From Setomelanomma holmii (lineage: Eukaryota; Ascomycota; Dothideomycetes; Pleosporales; Phaeosphaeriaceae), in assembly GCA_010015745.1 (NCBI GenBank), contig ML978165.1, positions 413,784 through 477,783 of the forward strand: DNA of 64,000 nucleotides. The letters run 5' to 3'. The notes under the pieces are model-generated. The model was not told where the DNA came from. It ran no database searches and saw only the letters and a list, made by a program, of their open reading frames with translations. Position numbers and translations under genes: made by a program. Every line of letters begins with the position of its first letter. The first letter of the stretch is position 1. Below, piece after piece: positions 33,727-45,430 of this stretch.

Positions 33727-35113
33727 ATGGTCGTCCTCAACTTCACTCTTGCACCAGAAGCTGCTGCCAAAATTCATGACCTGCTCGTGTGCCTTGGCAA
33801 GTTCAGCGACACGGTGGCAATCGAAGCGCGTCGAGAACGAGTAGGTCGATAGTCCGCTCTTACTTCAAGTCCCTTTCTCATGCATCTCATTCTAGTTCAC
33901 ATTTACCGCTCTCAATTCTTCAAAGTCTGCGTACGCTGCTGTGACCCTCGATGGCAAGCAATTCTTCGCGCAGTATGAGTGCGTACCAAGCCATGGCGGA
34001 CCCGATGGTCGCTTCACGTGCAGCATGTACATCAAGGCTCTTGTCTCCGTGTTCAAAAGTCGGTTGTACGATCCCCTGGGCCGAGATGGTGCGATCGATC
34101 GATGCGAAGTCAGCGTGCAAGAGCGGGACAATGAAGCGCAATGCCGATTCATAGTAAAAATGGTGTGTAACCCAGGTGTCATCAAAACCTACAAGTTGAC
34201 CTATGAGGCCGTCGATGTCATGCACGCACTATTCGATCGCAGCGTTGCCAAGAACAGGTGGAGCATGCAATCAGGTGCGGTAAAGGAATACATCGAGTAC
34301 TTTGGTACCAAGACCGAGATGCTAGACATCTTCGCGGGAGAGGACGGTCGGTGTGTGTTCAAGAGCTTTACTGAGAAGATCTCGAACGGCAAGGAAATTT
34401 TGAAACATCCTCTCATCACAGCGGTGGCGGTCAACACGTCCGACTTCGAAGACTTTAGTGTTCAGCCTGGCTTGCACATTATCATCAGCGTCAAGGACTT
34501 CAAAGCAATCGTCGTTCACGCAGACACGCTTAAGACAAGCCTTAAAGCATACTACTCGCAGCCGACTCGACCACTACAGTTCAGCTACGGATGCGACGGC
34601 TTGTTGTGCGAGATCACTCTTATGACATCCGGCGACTACAACGCAGCTCCACCCACCCCAACACCGGCGCCACAACCTCAGAATAGCCGGCAGACTCCGC
34701 GGGCGCCGTCGACCAGTTCAGAGCGCACAGATACTCGAAGTATGCGGTCAGAGATGCCGCCACCCAACGAACCCGCATCGCGCCGCGATCGTTCAGGACG
34801 CCTGCGAAACCCAGGTTCTCGCCAGAGCGCCACTGCTCGAGACCAACCAAGTCAACAAGATACTGACAGTCTGTTCGTACCAGAGCGCGAAGCTTCTCGA
34901 CAACACGAAGAAGAGGAAGATGCTGTATGGGCGCCTATTGATCATGAAAGGGAGGAGACACTTGGCTGGGATGCAAGCGCCGATCACGATGCTTCAGTAT
35001 TCCCAACGTTCCGCGACAGTGGAAGTGAAGGCACGTCGAGAACGAATACGGTGGACAGTAATGAGGTATTTGAGCCCACGCAGCGGGTCTCGCAGATCAA
35101 GGGTCTGTGGTAG
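33727..35113 (+). CDS. rad9: Rad9, subunit of the 9-1-1 DNA damage checkpoint clamp
   Basis: Two exons, 33727..33840 and 33896..35113 (donor GTAGGT, acceptor TTCTAG), giving 443 aa. Exon 1 (MVVLNFTLAPEAAAKIHDLL, then FSDTVAIEARRER) runs on to FTFTALNSSKSAYAAVTLD, the characteristic start of fungal Rad9. The PCNA-like fold continues to about residue 260 (FSYGCDGLLCEITLMTSG), followed by a Ser/Pro/Arg-rich disordered tail, which in other species carries the phosphorylation sites that recruit TopBP1/Cut5 homologues. The tail ends VSQIKGLW. The protein works with Rad1 and Hus1 on DNA in the nucleus; neither partner gene is in the window. Confidence 0.92.
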
Positions 35114-35278
35114 CACTATTCCACGTACAAATCGTACGTAATGGTCGAGCCTGAAGACCATTAGCGTGGGAAGGAGCACTGTTATGATCGGAACGGGTCC
35201 CATTACAATATCACATTATCTCGTGTCCCATACCGCATTGTTCCCATTCATAGCCCAGCGCGAATCAATCTGCCCAGC

Positions 35279-37386
35279 TCATCCAACTCTCGGAGTCGTC
35301 CTCCCAGCCGGTGCCTCGTAATATCTCACTGGTTGCGCAACGCCAACATGCTGCCACTCTCCATGCTCGCCATTCCCAAATCCATCATGATACACAGGCT
35401 GCAACTCAGGTCTTGACACACTATACTCTCCACTAAGCTCGCTCCTTCGCCCGCTTACACTTCTCACCTCTTCACCCCAAACTGGCGACGGAGCGGTATT
35501 GTGCTGGTTTCGATACTCTCCACTCAACTCACTCCTCGTGCCCCTCCCATCGCCAAAGCCACTATCACTACCTATCTCCGAATATACCTTCTCAGCATAC
35601 ACTTCTTTCTCTGGAATCGGCGGACTCGGCAGCGAACTCCTCTGATAGTACCCTGGATGCGGAACTGGCACCGGCGGCGACATAGTACGTTGGCCTGGTC
35701 TCCACCCCGCAGGATATTGTGGCTGTGGAACCGCTACTTTTGGGAGAGTGGGTTCCTGCTCAGGCGCAGGCTCAAGGCCGGAGCTTACTTCTGACGTGGC
35801 GACGCGATTCTGCCATGCTTTGACCCCGCCATAGTTGTTGCTGGCGATGCTGTGGCGCGTGCTTCCGATGCCGCTCATTTGATCGAGGGCAGCTTTGTCC
35901 TTCTTGTGTGCGCGGTGCTTTCGGAGTAGGAGAAATATGAGGAGGCCAAAGATTAGTGCCGCGGCGCCAGCGCCGGCTCCAATGCCTATCTTTGCACCTG
36001 TCTTCAGGCCGGAGCTGACTGCTGCTTCGGTGGGCTGGAGGGAGTACTGCATGGCGTAGACGACGTTCACGACTGCAGATGTGGGGGTGGAGGGGTTAGC
36101 TGCGATGTTTGCACTGATGGGTGGTGGCGTCATGGCGCTGAGGAGAAGAGAGTAGCATGGTGTTTGGCCGCCGAGAGCAGTGGTCCAGGGAAAGTAGTTG
36201 CTGCACTTTGGTCAGTACCCGGGTATCAAAAGATCTGCTGGTCCTTACGAGGGACAGCAGCCATTGCCGACACTGTGATAATCGTTTGGACACTTGCTCA
36301 AGATCGCTTGAGCTGGAACTATGGCACTTGGAAAGCCTCCGTTACTATCAACTGCTCTCGCAGCCAATGTCGGGGCAGAGATGTCGTAGGGACAGCAATC
36401 TGATTTGGTTCGCACACAGCCAATTACTGGCGCCCAGTAAGCCGTTGGACCATCGATGATAGCGTACTCTGGAGTTGCGTAGTACCCGTTCAGGATAGGA
36501 CCGTTGCCGTTCCATCGAACTAGTGGAATACGGGACGTCGACGGAGTTGCGGAAGCTTCGATAAATCCTGGCACTGAAGATGTAGATGGAGCCACAACCA
36601 CGGTGACGAGGCTAAGCTATGGCGCGGAAGATTTACTGCTCTGGACCGTGGTTGTGACGGCGTTAGATTTCGCTTCCGGCTTGTCAGATGATTGTGTTAG
36701 AGCAGAATGGGCAGGGCCAGGTGTTGATTGATTGGGGCTTGCGGGACTGGACCTACCAGGTGACTCAGAGGACTTCGGCAGGACAGAGGACGATACCGGC
36801 TTTTGGCCAGCGTCTGATGATGGGGTCACGGGATTGTTGGCAGGCTTCGGTGTTGAAGTAGGATTTGGTGTGTTGGGTGGAGGAATAATTGAAGTCACTG
36901 GTTTTGTGGTTGTCGAAGGTGGTTTCGGAGTTGAAGTTGGCTTGCAATGATTGGTAGACCATGAAAAGTAAGTTGCGTCATTGGCCGCTGGATCGCTGTA
37001 TCAGTACTTGCTGCGCTTCAAATCGTCGATGGTCCTTACCAGAATTGTAACATGTTGAATAGGGAGTATCGGCAATGCATGCTGCGAATTTTGATGCGTA
37101 GCCTCCCAACGTCGAGCAAACACATGCGTCGCCCGTCGAAATGACATCTATGTTAGGTGTTTGGCAACTGCCCGCAGCCTTTGTCCTACATGTGCTGACT
37201 CGAGTGATGAAGTCTGGCAATTTTGCTTGATCCTGTTTGATGTGTTAGGTTCTAGAAGATGACCGTAGTGAGGTATTTTCGTACCGAACATGTCAAGAAT
37301 TGCCTCTTGTCCTTCTTTGGTCGACCGAAGAAGCGGTGTCCTTCAATGAATCTGACAAGCGACGACCCTGAGTTGACTCCTTCCAT
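35279..37386 (-). CDS. Receptor-like single-TM protein with Cys-rich ectodomain; possibly decaying
   Basis: Exons by phase: 37386..37285 (doubtful), 37232..37040, 36987..36659, 36616..36249 and 36200..35279. The ectodomain has a Cys pattern around TCRTKAAGSCQTPNIDVIS, ACVCSTLGGYASKFAACIAD and FSWSTNHC. A Pro/Ser/Thr-rich stalk follows, then a second Cys-bearing part (VIGCVRTKSDCCPYDISAP, SVGNGCCPSNYFPWTTALGG). Next come a TM segment (IGAGAGAAALIFGLLIFLLL) and a cytosolic tail of about 220 aa with two RSELSGEY repeats. Two oddities: no signal peptide precedes the ectodomain, and a TAG at 36617..36619 lies in frame between two open segments. The TAG is removed only by a 42-nt intron with a weak GTCACA donor (36617..36658). 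It could instead be two genes or a recent pseudogene. Confidence 0.6.
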
Positions 37387-38363
37387 GCTAAAAGGCTTAT
37401 CTTATTTTCCGGTATAGTAAAGTGTTTCAATACTCTTTCTTAAAAGTATTCCTGGCGCAATATTACTGGATTTTCGATTGCGAGGCGATTGAAATTACTA
37501 GAGGTCGTTCTGGATTGCGTCGAAGTCTTAGCTCGTCTTCAGCGAACTCAAGCCTCGACTACAAGCGACTTGGACGATTAGTATTTTGCGAGGCTGAGAC
37601 CCTCTTCTAGAAAGCATGCGGGTGTCACAACCATGCCTATATACTACCTCATGCGACGGCCGGACATACTTGAGCCTCATCGGTAGTGTGGTGTCGCCTA
37701 GACCATGAGCGCCATACATTGGTGGCTTGAGGCAGGGATCCCGAACATTGTGTGTCGCTCGATATGGCAACCTTGCTATCAGCTCGTCGCGAATACGAAA
37801 GGATACTTCCGAACTCGACAATACTTGGCGAGTGGCGTTCTACATCGGCTTGTTTGCAGTTCTGTCGGATTGTTGGCTGTTCGTTCTGCCTTTTGCTGCC
37901 GATTGTGGATTGTACAACGTCGCGTCGTTTGGCTATAACCTGCATCTGTTGTAGACTCGATGTCGGTCTCGCCCTTTGTTCTGCAGGCACTTCACATCTT
38001 GTATGTGCCGTGTGAGTCTCTGGTCGCAAGCTTCGGGTCGCGATCCGGACCGTCGAATTTCATGAGGTTGAACCATGCTCAGGCCAGCCTCGCTAAGCTC
38101 CACGCGCATTGGACGCCACCGCAAGTCATCTTTCAGCCGTACCGTGAGAGTCAGCGGTGAGCACCCAGGCGAAAGAAGGCTCTTTCGCGGCCGAATAGAC
38201 ACCGCTCGATAGCAAAGCACGGGATGAAAATACAAATAAGTAGCATTAGCTCTTCCTGAAGATGTTACGGCATTTCTTTTGCAACTTGCTGAAGGTAAAC
38301 TCGAAGTATGCGCAAGACATTCCAGTAATGCTACTTATGAATTTCAGCGCAGTGCAGCACAAG
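37387..38363. other. Intergenic, about 1 kb
   Basis: Upstream of the receptor-like gene and downstream of the PWWP/BTB gene. The frames overlap on both strands without family resemblance. I see nothing else. Confidence 0.4.
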
Positions 38364-40297
38364 CTACAAATCGGCATCGTTGATCTGCTCCTCGTCGCTC
38401 TCTTGGTCCGTGTCCTCGATTCCTGTGGTAAGATTCTCGCTCCTCTTCTTCAGGATATCTCGCTCCAATTCACGAAGCTGACGGACTCGCTTTCGAAACG
38501 CATTGCCAATAGTCTCATCCTTGATATAAATCCAGAAGTGGTGTGCAAGAAAGCTCGATATCCACTCACGCATCAATTCATGTGCGGGGAGTCGAGGGCC
38601 AGACGATCGATATACTAGGATAGCCAGGGTCAAGACATCTTCGTTGTCCCATTCGAAGAACTTCACCTTGTTAGCAATGTCCTCCAACATGTCGTCCATA
38701 TCGAGTTTTTCTGCTGCTTCCCAAGCCGCGACGCATTGCGCGATCGCTTCTTTGGTCTGTTCCTTGTCGTCTGGGCTGCGGATGCCAAACTCCCCGTCTG
38801 TCAGCCATTCGGCCACGAACTGGAAGTCTTCAGTCTCGACATGCACGAGACGAGGATGGCAGAGTTCCCACGCATTGTCTTGGTTGATTGTGAAGTGGTT
38901 TGTCCCTGTTCTTGTATTCCTGAAATATGGGCGATCCCAAACGACTTGCTTCTGGAGCGTGTGAACCTCTTGATTAGGACCAATACGCAATTGCACAAAG
39001 TCTCTGCTTCCCGATCTGCTAATCATCAGTACTTGTTAGGTCAGAGGTGGCCGGTCTACTCACAAATCACCGTCAACGACGTCGCTCGTGGGAGCTGAGG
39101 ATCGCTGACCGAGGGCACCCCAACTCATTGCGTCGTGCACGGCGGCTCGGCCACTCCTTGGCAGTCGGACGGTCGACTCACTGGCGACTGGATCTATGCT
39201 ACTCGCTTCGAACAGAGGACTGGAGTCTTCTCTCTGGCTTCTCGAAGAAGTCTCAACATGGCTGGTAGTCTTTGATAGTAATTGATCATTACGCATTCTG
39301 GATGGTCTTGATCTTTTGGGCGCTGCGTGTGGTGCCTCGTAGAGGTCCATGTCATTTGCGCTGTCGTGACCCAACGAGATGATAGAACTCCGTCGTTTGG
39401 CTCGCTTTGGTGGCGAAGGCGATGGGGTGGACAAGTCAGGAGGCACAGTGCCGTAGAACTGTTCTCGACTTATTCTCAGTGCCTCTTGCAGTTCAGCATC
39501 AATCTCTTCTTCATTGCCAACATCGATTTCTTCTGGCTCGGGTTCCGAGATGGTGTTACCTCCGAGTTGCTCATCCACAACCGTTCGCCAATAGTCAAGG
39601 CCCAGCTTCGTATCTCTCATGAAAATCGCTGTTTCATATGCTTGTTGGAGTTCTCCCGGATCGACAGGAATGCTTGGGCCCTCAGTAGCAGTGAATGCAG
39701 ACAAGTGATGCGACCTTGTCCATCGACTATGGTGATTAGTCACGGTTCAAACAAGGATGGGTTTTCACTCACAATCTGTATGTCTCTCCGAGGAGCAGTA
39801 TGAGCGTCGTGTAACCGGATGCTCGGCTGTGCTGGATATCTTGAGGTGCATACTCATTCAAGTAGACCAAGGCTGGCCATGGGGGCTGATTGGAAGCTGG
39901 ATCACTGTACAAGACGTACGTGCCCGGTTGCGTGAGCGTCATCTCGTGTCTGAATCGCTCCTGGAAGCGAAAGCGCCCTCTGCAGATCACAACTCGGGTC
40001 CCGTTGCTGACAGACGAGTCATAGTTGTTGAGACCAGCGAAAGCACGTGTTGGAGCCGATAAGACGTGATACTCCGCCTCACGGTGGGACCCCAAAGATC
40101 TTAAGCTGTCCGGGATATTCTAGGTCGTTGTCTTGCACTGTGAGTGGCTTTCAAGATTAGTCGAGCAAGGTTAGTGGTAGATCAAATGAAGAGTCTATAG
40201 AAGAGTATCGATTGGACGATCGGAGGCAGAGTCATGTCAGAGTATGCCGTGTGGTGCCCGCACGATCGAGGAAGGCGCTATCTTGAGGTAAAGGCAT
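38364..40297 (-). CDS. PWWP-like + UIM-like + BTB-like protein
   Basis: Five exons fit by phase: 40297..40264, 40137..40083, 40006..39773, 39726..39064 and 39018..38364; about 546 aa. Residues about 15-120 look like a PWWP domain: LEYPGQLKIFGVPPNGTRVV, GTYVLYSDP, the core QPPWPALVYLNEYAPQDIQ, and ETYRFRWTRSHHLSAF. Near 190 an acidic helix, EEIDAELQEALRISREQF, fits a ubiquitin-interacting motif. A basic Ser-rich linker follows. From about 330 a BTB-like fold is suggested by FVQLRIGPNQEVHTLQKQVV, LVHVETEDFQFVAEWLTDGE and AAWEAAEKLDMDDMLEDIAN. PWWP domains bind methylated histone tails and BTB domains dimerise or bind Cul3, so a chromatin adaptor is an inference. The first exon (MPLPQDSAFLD, donor GTGCGG) is the least certain part. 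It is divergent from SEC11. Confidence 0.7.
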
Positions 40298-40706
40298 GCT
40301 CAGCTAGGAGAGCAGACAAGTGAGAGAAGCTCGTCGAGAACAGCCCCCGATTGCCATATCACGAGGGTCAGCGAGAAGCATAATGGTGCCCTCTGCAACA
40401 TGAGGCGGTCTGTTGGCGGATGTCGCTGTGGTAGAGGAGAGACGGCGTGAAAGCGGAGTTGGTCTCGGGGGATTACATAAGCTCGCAGCTCACTCGACTG
40501 GACGAATCGAAGGACATCTGGCATCAAGCTCACCACGACAGCTCTACAACGCGCAACACCCACCGAAAATACGTAGAAACAGAAGGCAGCTGCGCCTCTA
40601 GAGTCAGTAGGGAACACAGCAGTATCGCGCCCTATTTGACGATCGCCGGAACTCATCTACGCATCCACCCTCTCCCAACAGTCTACGCCAAAACACAAGA
40701 GCAGCC
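40298..40706. promoter_or_regulatory. Divergent promoter, PWWP/BTB gene / SEC11
   Basis: 409 bp between start codons of two divergent genes. I see no named motif. Confidence 0.4.
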
Positions 40707-41367
40707 ATGCTCGGTCTCTCAGCAATGCAGCCACGGCAATTAGCCGCCCAAGTTCTCAATTTCGCCCTCGTCCTCTCTACCGCCTTCATGCTCTGGAAAG
40801 GGCTATCGGTCGTTAGCGACTCACCATCACCCATTGTTGTCGTACTATCAGGATCCATGGAGCCTGCGTTCCAAAGAGGAGACCTGCTGTTCCTATGGAA
40901 TCGAGGATTGGACACACAGATAGGCGAAATTGTCGTGTACAACGTGAAGGGCAAGGATATTCCGATCGTGCATCGCGTTGTGCGGAGATACGGCGGGAAG
41001 TAAGTCTACGCTCACTTTGCTTTTCGCATTGGTAGGCTATAGAGTTTCAGCGATGCCTGGATATCATGGGACTGCAATAAAGTCGGCGCGACAAGAGACC
41101 TATTCAGAACATTCAGCTAACAGCGTGTCTAGCAAAACACCCCTCAAGCTCCTCACAAAAGGCGACAACAATCTCGCAGACGACACCGAGCTTTACGCCG
41201 CGGGACAGTCCTTCCTGAACCGCAAGGAGGACGTCATCGGGAGTGTGGTCGGCTTCATTCCCTTCGTCGGATACGTCACCATCTTGCTCAGCGAACACCC
41301 GTGGTTGAAGCAAGTGATGCTGGGAATAATGGGGTTGATGGTGGTGTTACAACGAGAATCAGCATAG
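40707..41367 (+). CDS. SEC11: Signal peptidase complex catalytic subunit Sec11
   Basis: Two exons, 40707..40999 and 41133..41367 (donor GTAAGT, acceptor TGTCTAG), phase 2; 175 aa, the usual length. An N-terminal TM segment (VLNFALVLSTAFMLWKGL) precedes the catalytic serine in VVVLSGSMEPAFQRGDLLFL. The catalytic histidine is in IPIVHRVVRRYGG, and the conserved Asp is in LLTKGDNNLADD. The C-terminus has the typical hydrophobic end (FVGYVTILLSEHPWLKQVML). Sec11 removes signal peptides in the ER lumen. The intron is 133 nt. Confidence 0.97.
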
Positions 41368-42695
41368 GTCTTAGAGAGATAGATGCATAAGATCTATCAT
41401 AGGTGCCTTTTGACGGCATTCGGCTCCTCCATTTTCACCGTTAATGCAATCGGTGCCCATACTCCAGGATAGAGAAGGAGAGGTAGTAGGACAATGCTGT
41501 CCCAAGATGATACGACAGCCACTGTTTGGAGTCGGAAGAGATATACCCCAGCATACTTACGTAGCTTCCAGGCAGCTCGAAAAGCCATTTTGCAAATTTC
41601 CAAACCCCTGTTCCACCTCCACCCACCACAAGACAAAAGTCCTCTCCGTTCTGACCCTCCTAGCAACGTCTTCTTACAGAGAATCTACAAGCAAGCCTTC
41701 ACTCTTTTTCCCCATTGCCGCAGCAAGAACATATGCGCAAAACAAATGAACATTGCTGCGACCTGGGAGGTTCGAACTCCCGACCCCCGCCTACTACCCT
41801 GCAAAGCAGGTTGGGAAGGCGATACCCTAACCACTGGGCTAAGATCGCTTTGCTTGTACTGATGACACAGACCAGAAACAAGCGATTTATAACCACTGTC
41901 AAATCCCTGACCCAATTTCAAGAATCATCAGAATCGAGCAGTTAAGTGTGCAGTGAGTCTTACATAGTCCAGCCATCAGACATGGAAAGTTCCAGCAAAG
42001 CAAGCAAGCGCGTTTGTGGCTGCAACTTCCCGGTTGGCGGTGAGGTGGACTGACGGATCTTGGATCCCGGGCAGTGGGGTGACGAGAACTTGGACATGGT
42101 GAACGGCGAAGTGCATACGAGCACTGGACAATCTTGATTTATGCTTATTGGTCAACATTGAGGCTTCGAACGAGCACGTCAAAGCGAATCAAAACATCTG
42201 ATAAGATCTTGTGAGTAGAACGGGCGTACAGTTGTAGGTACTTAACATGGACATAATCCCACAGTCCTAATCACTTTCATTAGGGATGCGAAATACGAAG
42301 GCCATGTTCAGCGCTGCGCCGAGAACTGTGGCGTCCTGCGGAGTATGTGCACGTCACGAACACCATCGGAGACGCGTCCTGGTAGCAAAGCATTTTCATA
42401 CCGCAAACTAGTGTACATAGACTTGGGTCATGAGCCTCGTGGTGTCTTTGGCGTGAGAGCAGGGACGCCGAACATCAGGAAGTAGAAGCCATGTCCGCCG
42501 TTGGTACGTGAGCTGGACTACGACCGCCCTCCCCTGACAGAGAAGCGCAGATTCGCACAACCTGCCTGCCGCATTGAGCCCATTACACAGCGAATAAACA
42601 AAGGAAATTGATCCACCGACAGGCTAAGCTGCCTGTTCACGCCGTGACCGCCGAAGCTGCTGGAAATTCGGAAAGATAAAGTGAGGTATGGAGGT
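41368..42695. other. Intergenic between SEC11 and NHP6, holding one tRNA
   Basis: About 1.3 kb. Apart from the tRNA at 41758..41848 I see no gene. The frames over the tRNA are shadows. Confidence 0.5.
41758..41848 (-). tRNA. tRNA-Gly(CCC) with a 19-nt intron
   Basis: The minus strand folds as a tRNA. The acceptor is GCGATCT with AGGTCGC (one T-G pair). The D arm is GCCC-AGTGGTTA-GGGT, the anticodon stem TCGCC with GGCGG, and the T arm GGGAG-TTCGAAC-CTCCC. The loop reads TT-CCC-A before the insertion, so the anticodon is CCC (Gly). The intron occupies 41793..41811, at the canonical position one base 3' of the anticodon. Reading the anticodon depends on that placement. Confidence 0.88.
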
Positions 42696-43169
42696 CTACT
42701 CAGACTCCTCCTCCTCTTCATCGCCAGCCTTCTTGTCGGTTAGCATATTGAGAACAAAAAAGGGACAGGAGTACTCACTTGGTAAGCAGCCTTCTCCTCC
42801 TCGTAACGCTTCTTGTCGGCAGCAGCCTTGGCCTCATATGGGGTGCGCTGCTTCTCAGACAGAGCCTTCCACTTCTCACCGAGAAGCTTGCCGACCTCAC
42901 CTGTTCAAGATTAGTCAAGGTCCATCCGGGCTAGTCGTAGGACAATGCTTACCGAACTTGATGCCTGGGTTGTCCTCGCGGACCTTCTCACGCTGCTCGT
43001 TGGCGAAAAACATGTATGCAGAGAGACCACGCTTGGGCGCATTGGGGTCTGCTATCAGTCAGAACAGGCTCGGAATGTGGCTGCACGTGAGCGACTTACC
43101 CTTCTTCTTCTTGCCGCCGTCGGCCTTGGTGGCCTTGCCCTTGCCGCGGGTTACCTTCTCCTTAGGCAT
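42696..43169 (-). CDS. NHP6: HMG-box non-histone chromosomal protein Nhp6
   Basis: Four exons, 43169..43100, 43048..42953, 42900..42779 and 42731..42696, all in phase; 107 aa, the usual length. A basic N-terminus (MPKEKVTRGKGKATKADGGK) leads into one HMG box: DPNAPKRGLSAYMFFANEQR, then IKFGEVGKLLGEKWKALSEK and YEAKAAADKKRYEEEKAAYQ. The tail is acidic (AGDEEEEESE). Nhp6 bends DNA, binds nucleosomes and works with FACT in the nucleus. The CAACAACAAC-rich leader just upstream (minus strand) is typical for a highly expressed gene. Confidence 0.96.
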
Positions 43170-45012
43170 GATGATTTGAAGTGTTGTTTACTGTGAGTCG
43201 AAGGTGGTCAGCACCTGGTCTGGTTGTTGTTGTTGTGGTTGTATTGCGTGAGTGAAGATGAGAGAGGAAGAAGGATGCATGAGAGTGCGCGAGAAAAGTG
43301 CAGGCTATATAGTGCTGGTGGAAGGTGCTGGTGCCGTCGTTGGGTTATGTGAGTGATAGGCGGTAGGCGGCTTGCTATGCGCGCCCAAATGACGCGGTCG
43401 CAAAACACCATGATGCGACGCGACTGCACGCGATTTTGCGATAAGAGAAGCTGCAAGAACTTACAAAAGCTGCGGAGACCGAGAAAATTCGAGAGGTTGA
43501 TGGAGGTCTGTTTTGCGGTCAATATGCGCCTTGTACCAGTCGATGGCGACGTGATGAACAGGAATTGGAACGCGATGATGTTCGAGAGATACAGGATTGA
43601 AGGCGTAAAACGACTTCAATGTGCAAATCGAAGCGGAAAAAAGCGTGCAAAAAGGTGTGGTGATGCTGATTTTGGTTGCGCGGTATTGCGCACTTGGTGA
43701 TAGGAGCCGAGGACTTACCACACGAGAATCTGTGTTGTGTAGATTTTTGGTGAGGAGCTGTGAGTTGGGTGAGAGCAGCGCAGCGCAGGCAAAGTGGCAG
43801 CGCGAAAGACCCTCACAACAAAGCCCACGTCACGTGGTCCACACTAAGACGGGTCGCGCTTGCCCCAGGGCTTGTTTTGCTCCGACCCCTCCTTTCGAAC
43901 AAAGTCTGCCTCCCTTGACGTGCACGAACAGACGCCTGATCATGCCCAAAGCTACCATTTCAGACGTGCATTTGATGCTGGAGAGAGTCACATCTGCTAT
44001 GGAGTGCTCTCCTCTGCTTGTCGGTCCATCCTCATCGCATCCTCTCCCGCAGCATAGGGCGCATCATGGACGCGAGGCGCTGCCTGCCCCTTCGTTCTTG
44101 TCTGGTCCGTTTCATGTGGTTAGATTGCACGCAGGAGAGACAGCTACACGATTCGCTGGCTGGTTATGCAGAAGTCGGCTTTGCGACGTTATCTTGATAC
44201 CGTGTCTGGCTGGCTGATGTTGCTTCCCCAGTAGCCCGCCGGTTGCGCACCACGCAGCCGGAGGGGTTCTGCAAAGACCCATCTTCGATGTTCTCGAAGC
44301 CGCCTGTTAGATCATCCGGACGTCAGCCTAAGGCGTCTTTGCACTCACCCTCTCTGACGGCTTTCATGGTCTCCCAGGACCGTGCGAGTCGTGCGCCGGA
44401 GCGGTCAACAAGCCTACTTCCGGCGACGGACCTGTGTGCTGAACAATCCAACCGGATATGGCAGAGAGTACATGTCTTATGCAAGGCGAACGAGAGATTA
44501 TCACCGAGATGCTGGTCGGGCAAGTCAAAGTGCAACACGGCATCGAAAGCGCGATCTGGTGTTCTGATATCCCTTCCAAATGATGTTGTAAGGTGCAGCT
44601 GCCCGCACTGCGCTCACGGCATCACACCGATACGCAGGCGCCATTTGCGACATGCCCAGTACGAACAATAGTGTCACGACATCCATTAGCCACCAGTGAG
44701 CGCCAAACAACATCGGATTCAACTGGCGACTGTACACCATCATGTACACCAGACGTTGATGTCCAGGACCTCGAATACGCAGAGAGCATACAGAGTCGGG
44801 ATTACAAATGCGCCGACGGTGATCGCTCCGCCAACCTGTGTGACGTAGTAAACAACACACTAGCCGCGAGCTTCCCCCGAAGTCTGGCACACAACGTGCC
44901 TCGCCTCACAGCTTACCGCCGCAGGCTACAATTGTTCGCTGGCAGTATCTAGTACCCTGTCCCGCTGCCAGTCCATCTATCATGAAATCTGCACCTGGTC
45001 GTAGTCTGCGCC
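43170..45012. other. Intergenic, about 1.8 kb, with a membrane-like fragment
   Basis: Holds the NHP6 promoter. On the minus strand at about 44870-44760 is a membrane-helix-like stretch (YYVTQVGGAITVGAFVIPTL, then YALCVFEVLDINVW), and at about 44725-44640 another hydrophobic stretch (HWWLMDVVTLLFVLGMSQMA) in a different frame. I could not join them by valid splice phases; they may be remains of a membrane protein gene. Confidence 0.35.
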
Positions 45013-45391
45013 TTACCACAAAATCAATTGAGTACAGCACGTGCACATATTGCATCCATTCAATTCTTTACTCAAGCCTATGAGCAGGGCATATCTATCT
45101 GGGTTGACCTCAGCATCGGGAGCCGGTTGCTCCTTACCAAAATGCCAGAACTCGTGGCGCCCGGTGAGATATGACTTCATGCTTGAAAGCTGTCGGCGAG
45201 AAGCGTTGTTGCGGTCCAAAAGAGATTATTGCAGGCGCCAAGAGGCATACCTCTTCGAGATGCCGAAGGCTCGTAGCTGGCTGATCCTTCGCGATCTCGC
45301 AACGCATGCATACCTCATACAGAGCTCCTGCTTGGCCTGTCTGACTGAGGTGGGCATCCTTCGCGGCCTTGGGGATACGTAGGATATGCAA
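45013..45391 (-). CDS. Candidate two-exon small protein gene
   Basis: Exons 45391..45251 and 45189..45013 join in phase 0 through a 61-nt intron (GTATGC..CGACAG) to give about 105 aa. It starts MHILRIPKAAKDAHLSQTGQ, reads across the junction as SLRHLEE-LSSMKSYLTG, and ends ELNGCNMCTCCTQLILW. There is no recognised domain. Support is only an open frame and matching phases, so this may be chance. Confidence 0.3.
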
Positions 45392-45430
45392 AGGCGTGCA
45401 ATCAACTCAACAATCATGATACTCTAGAGC

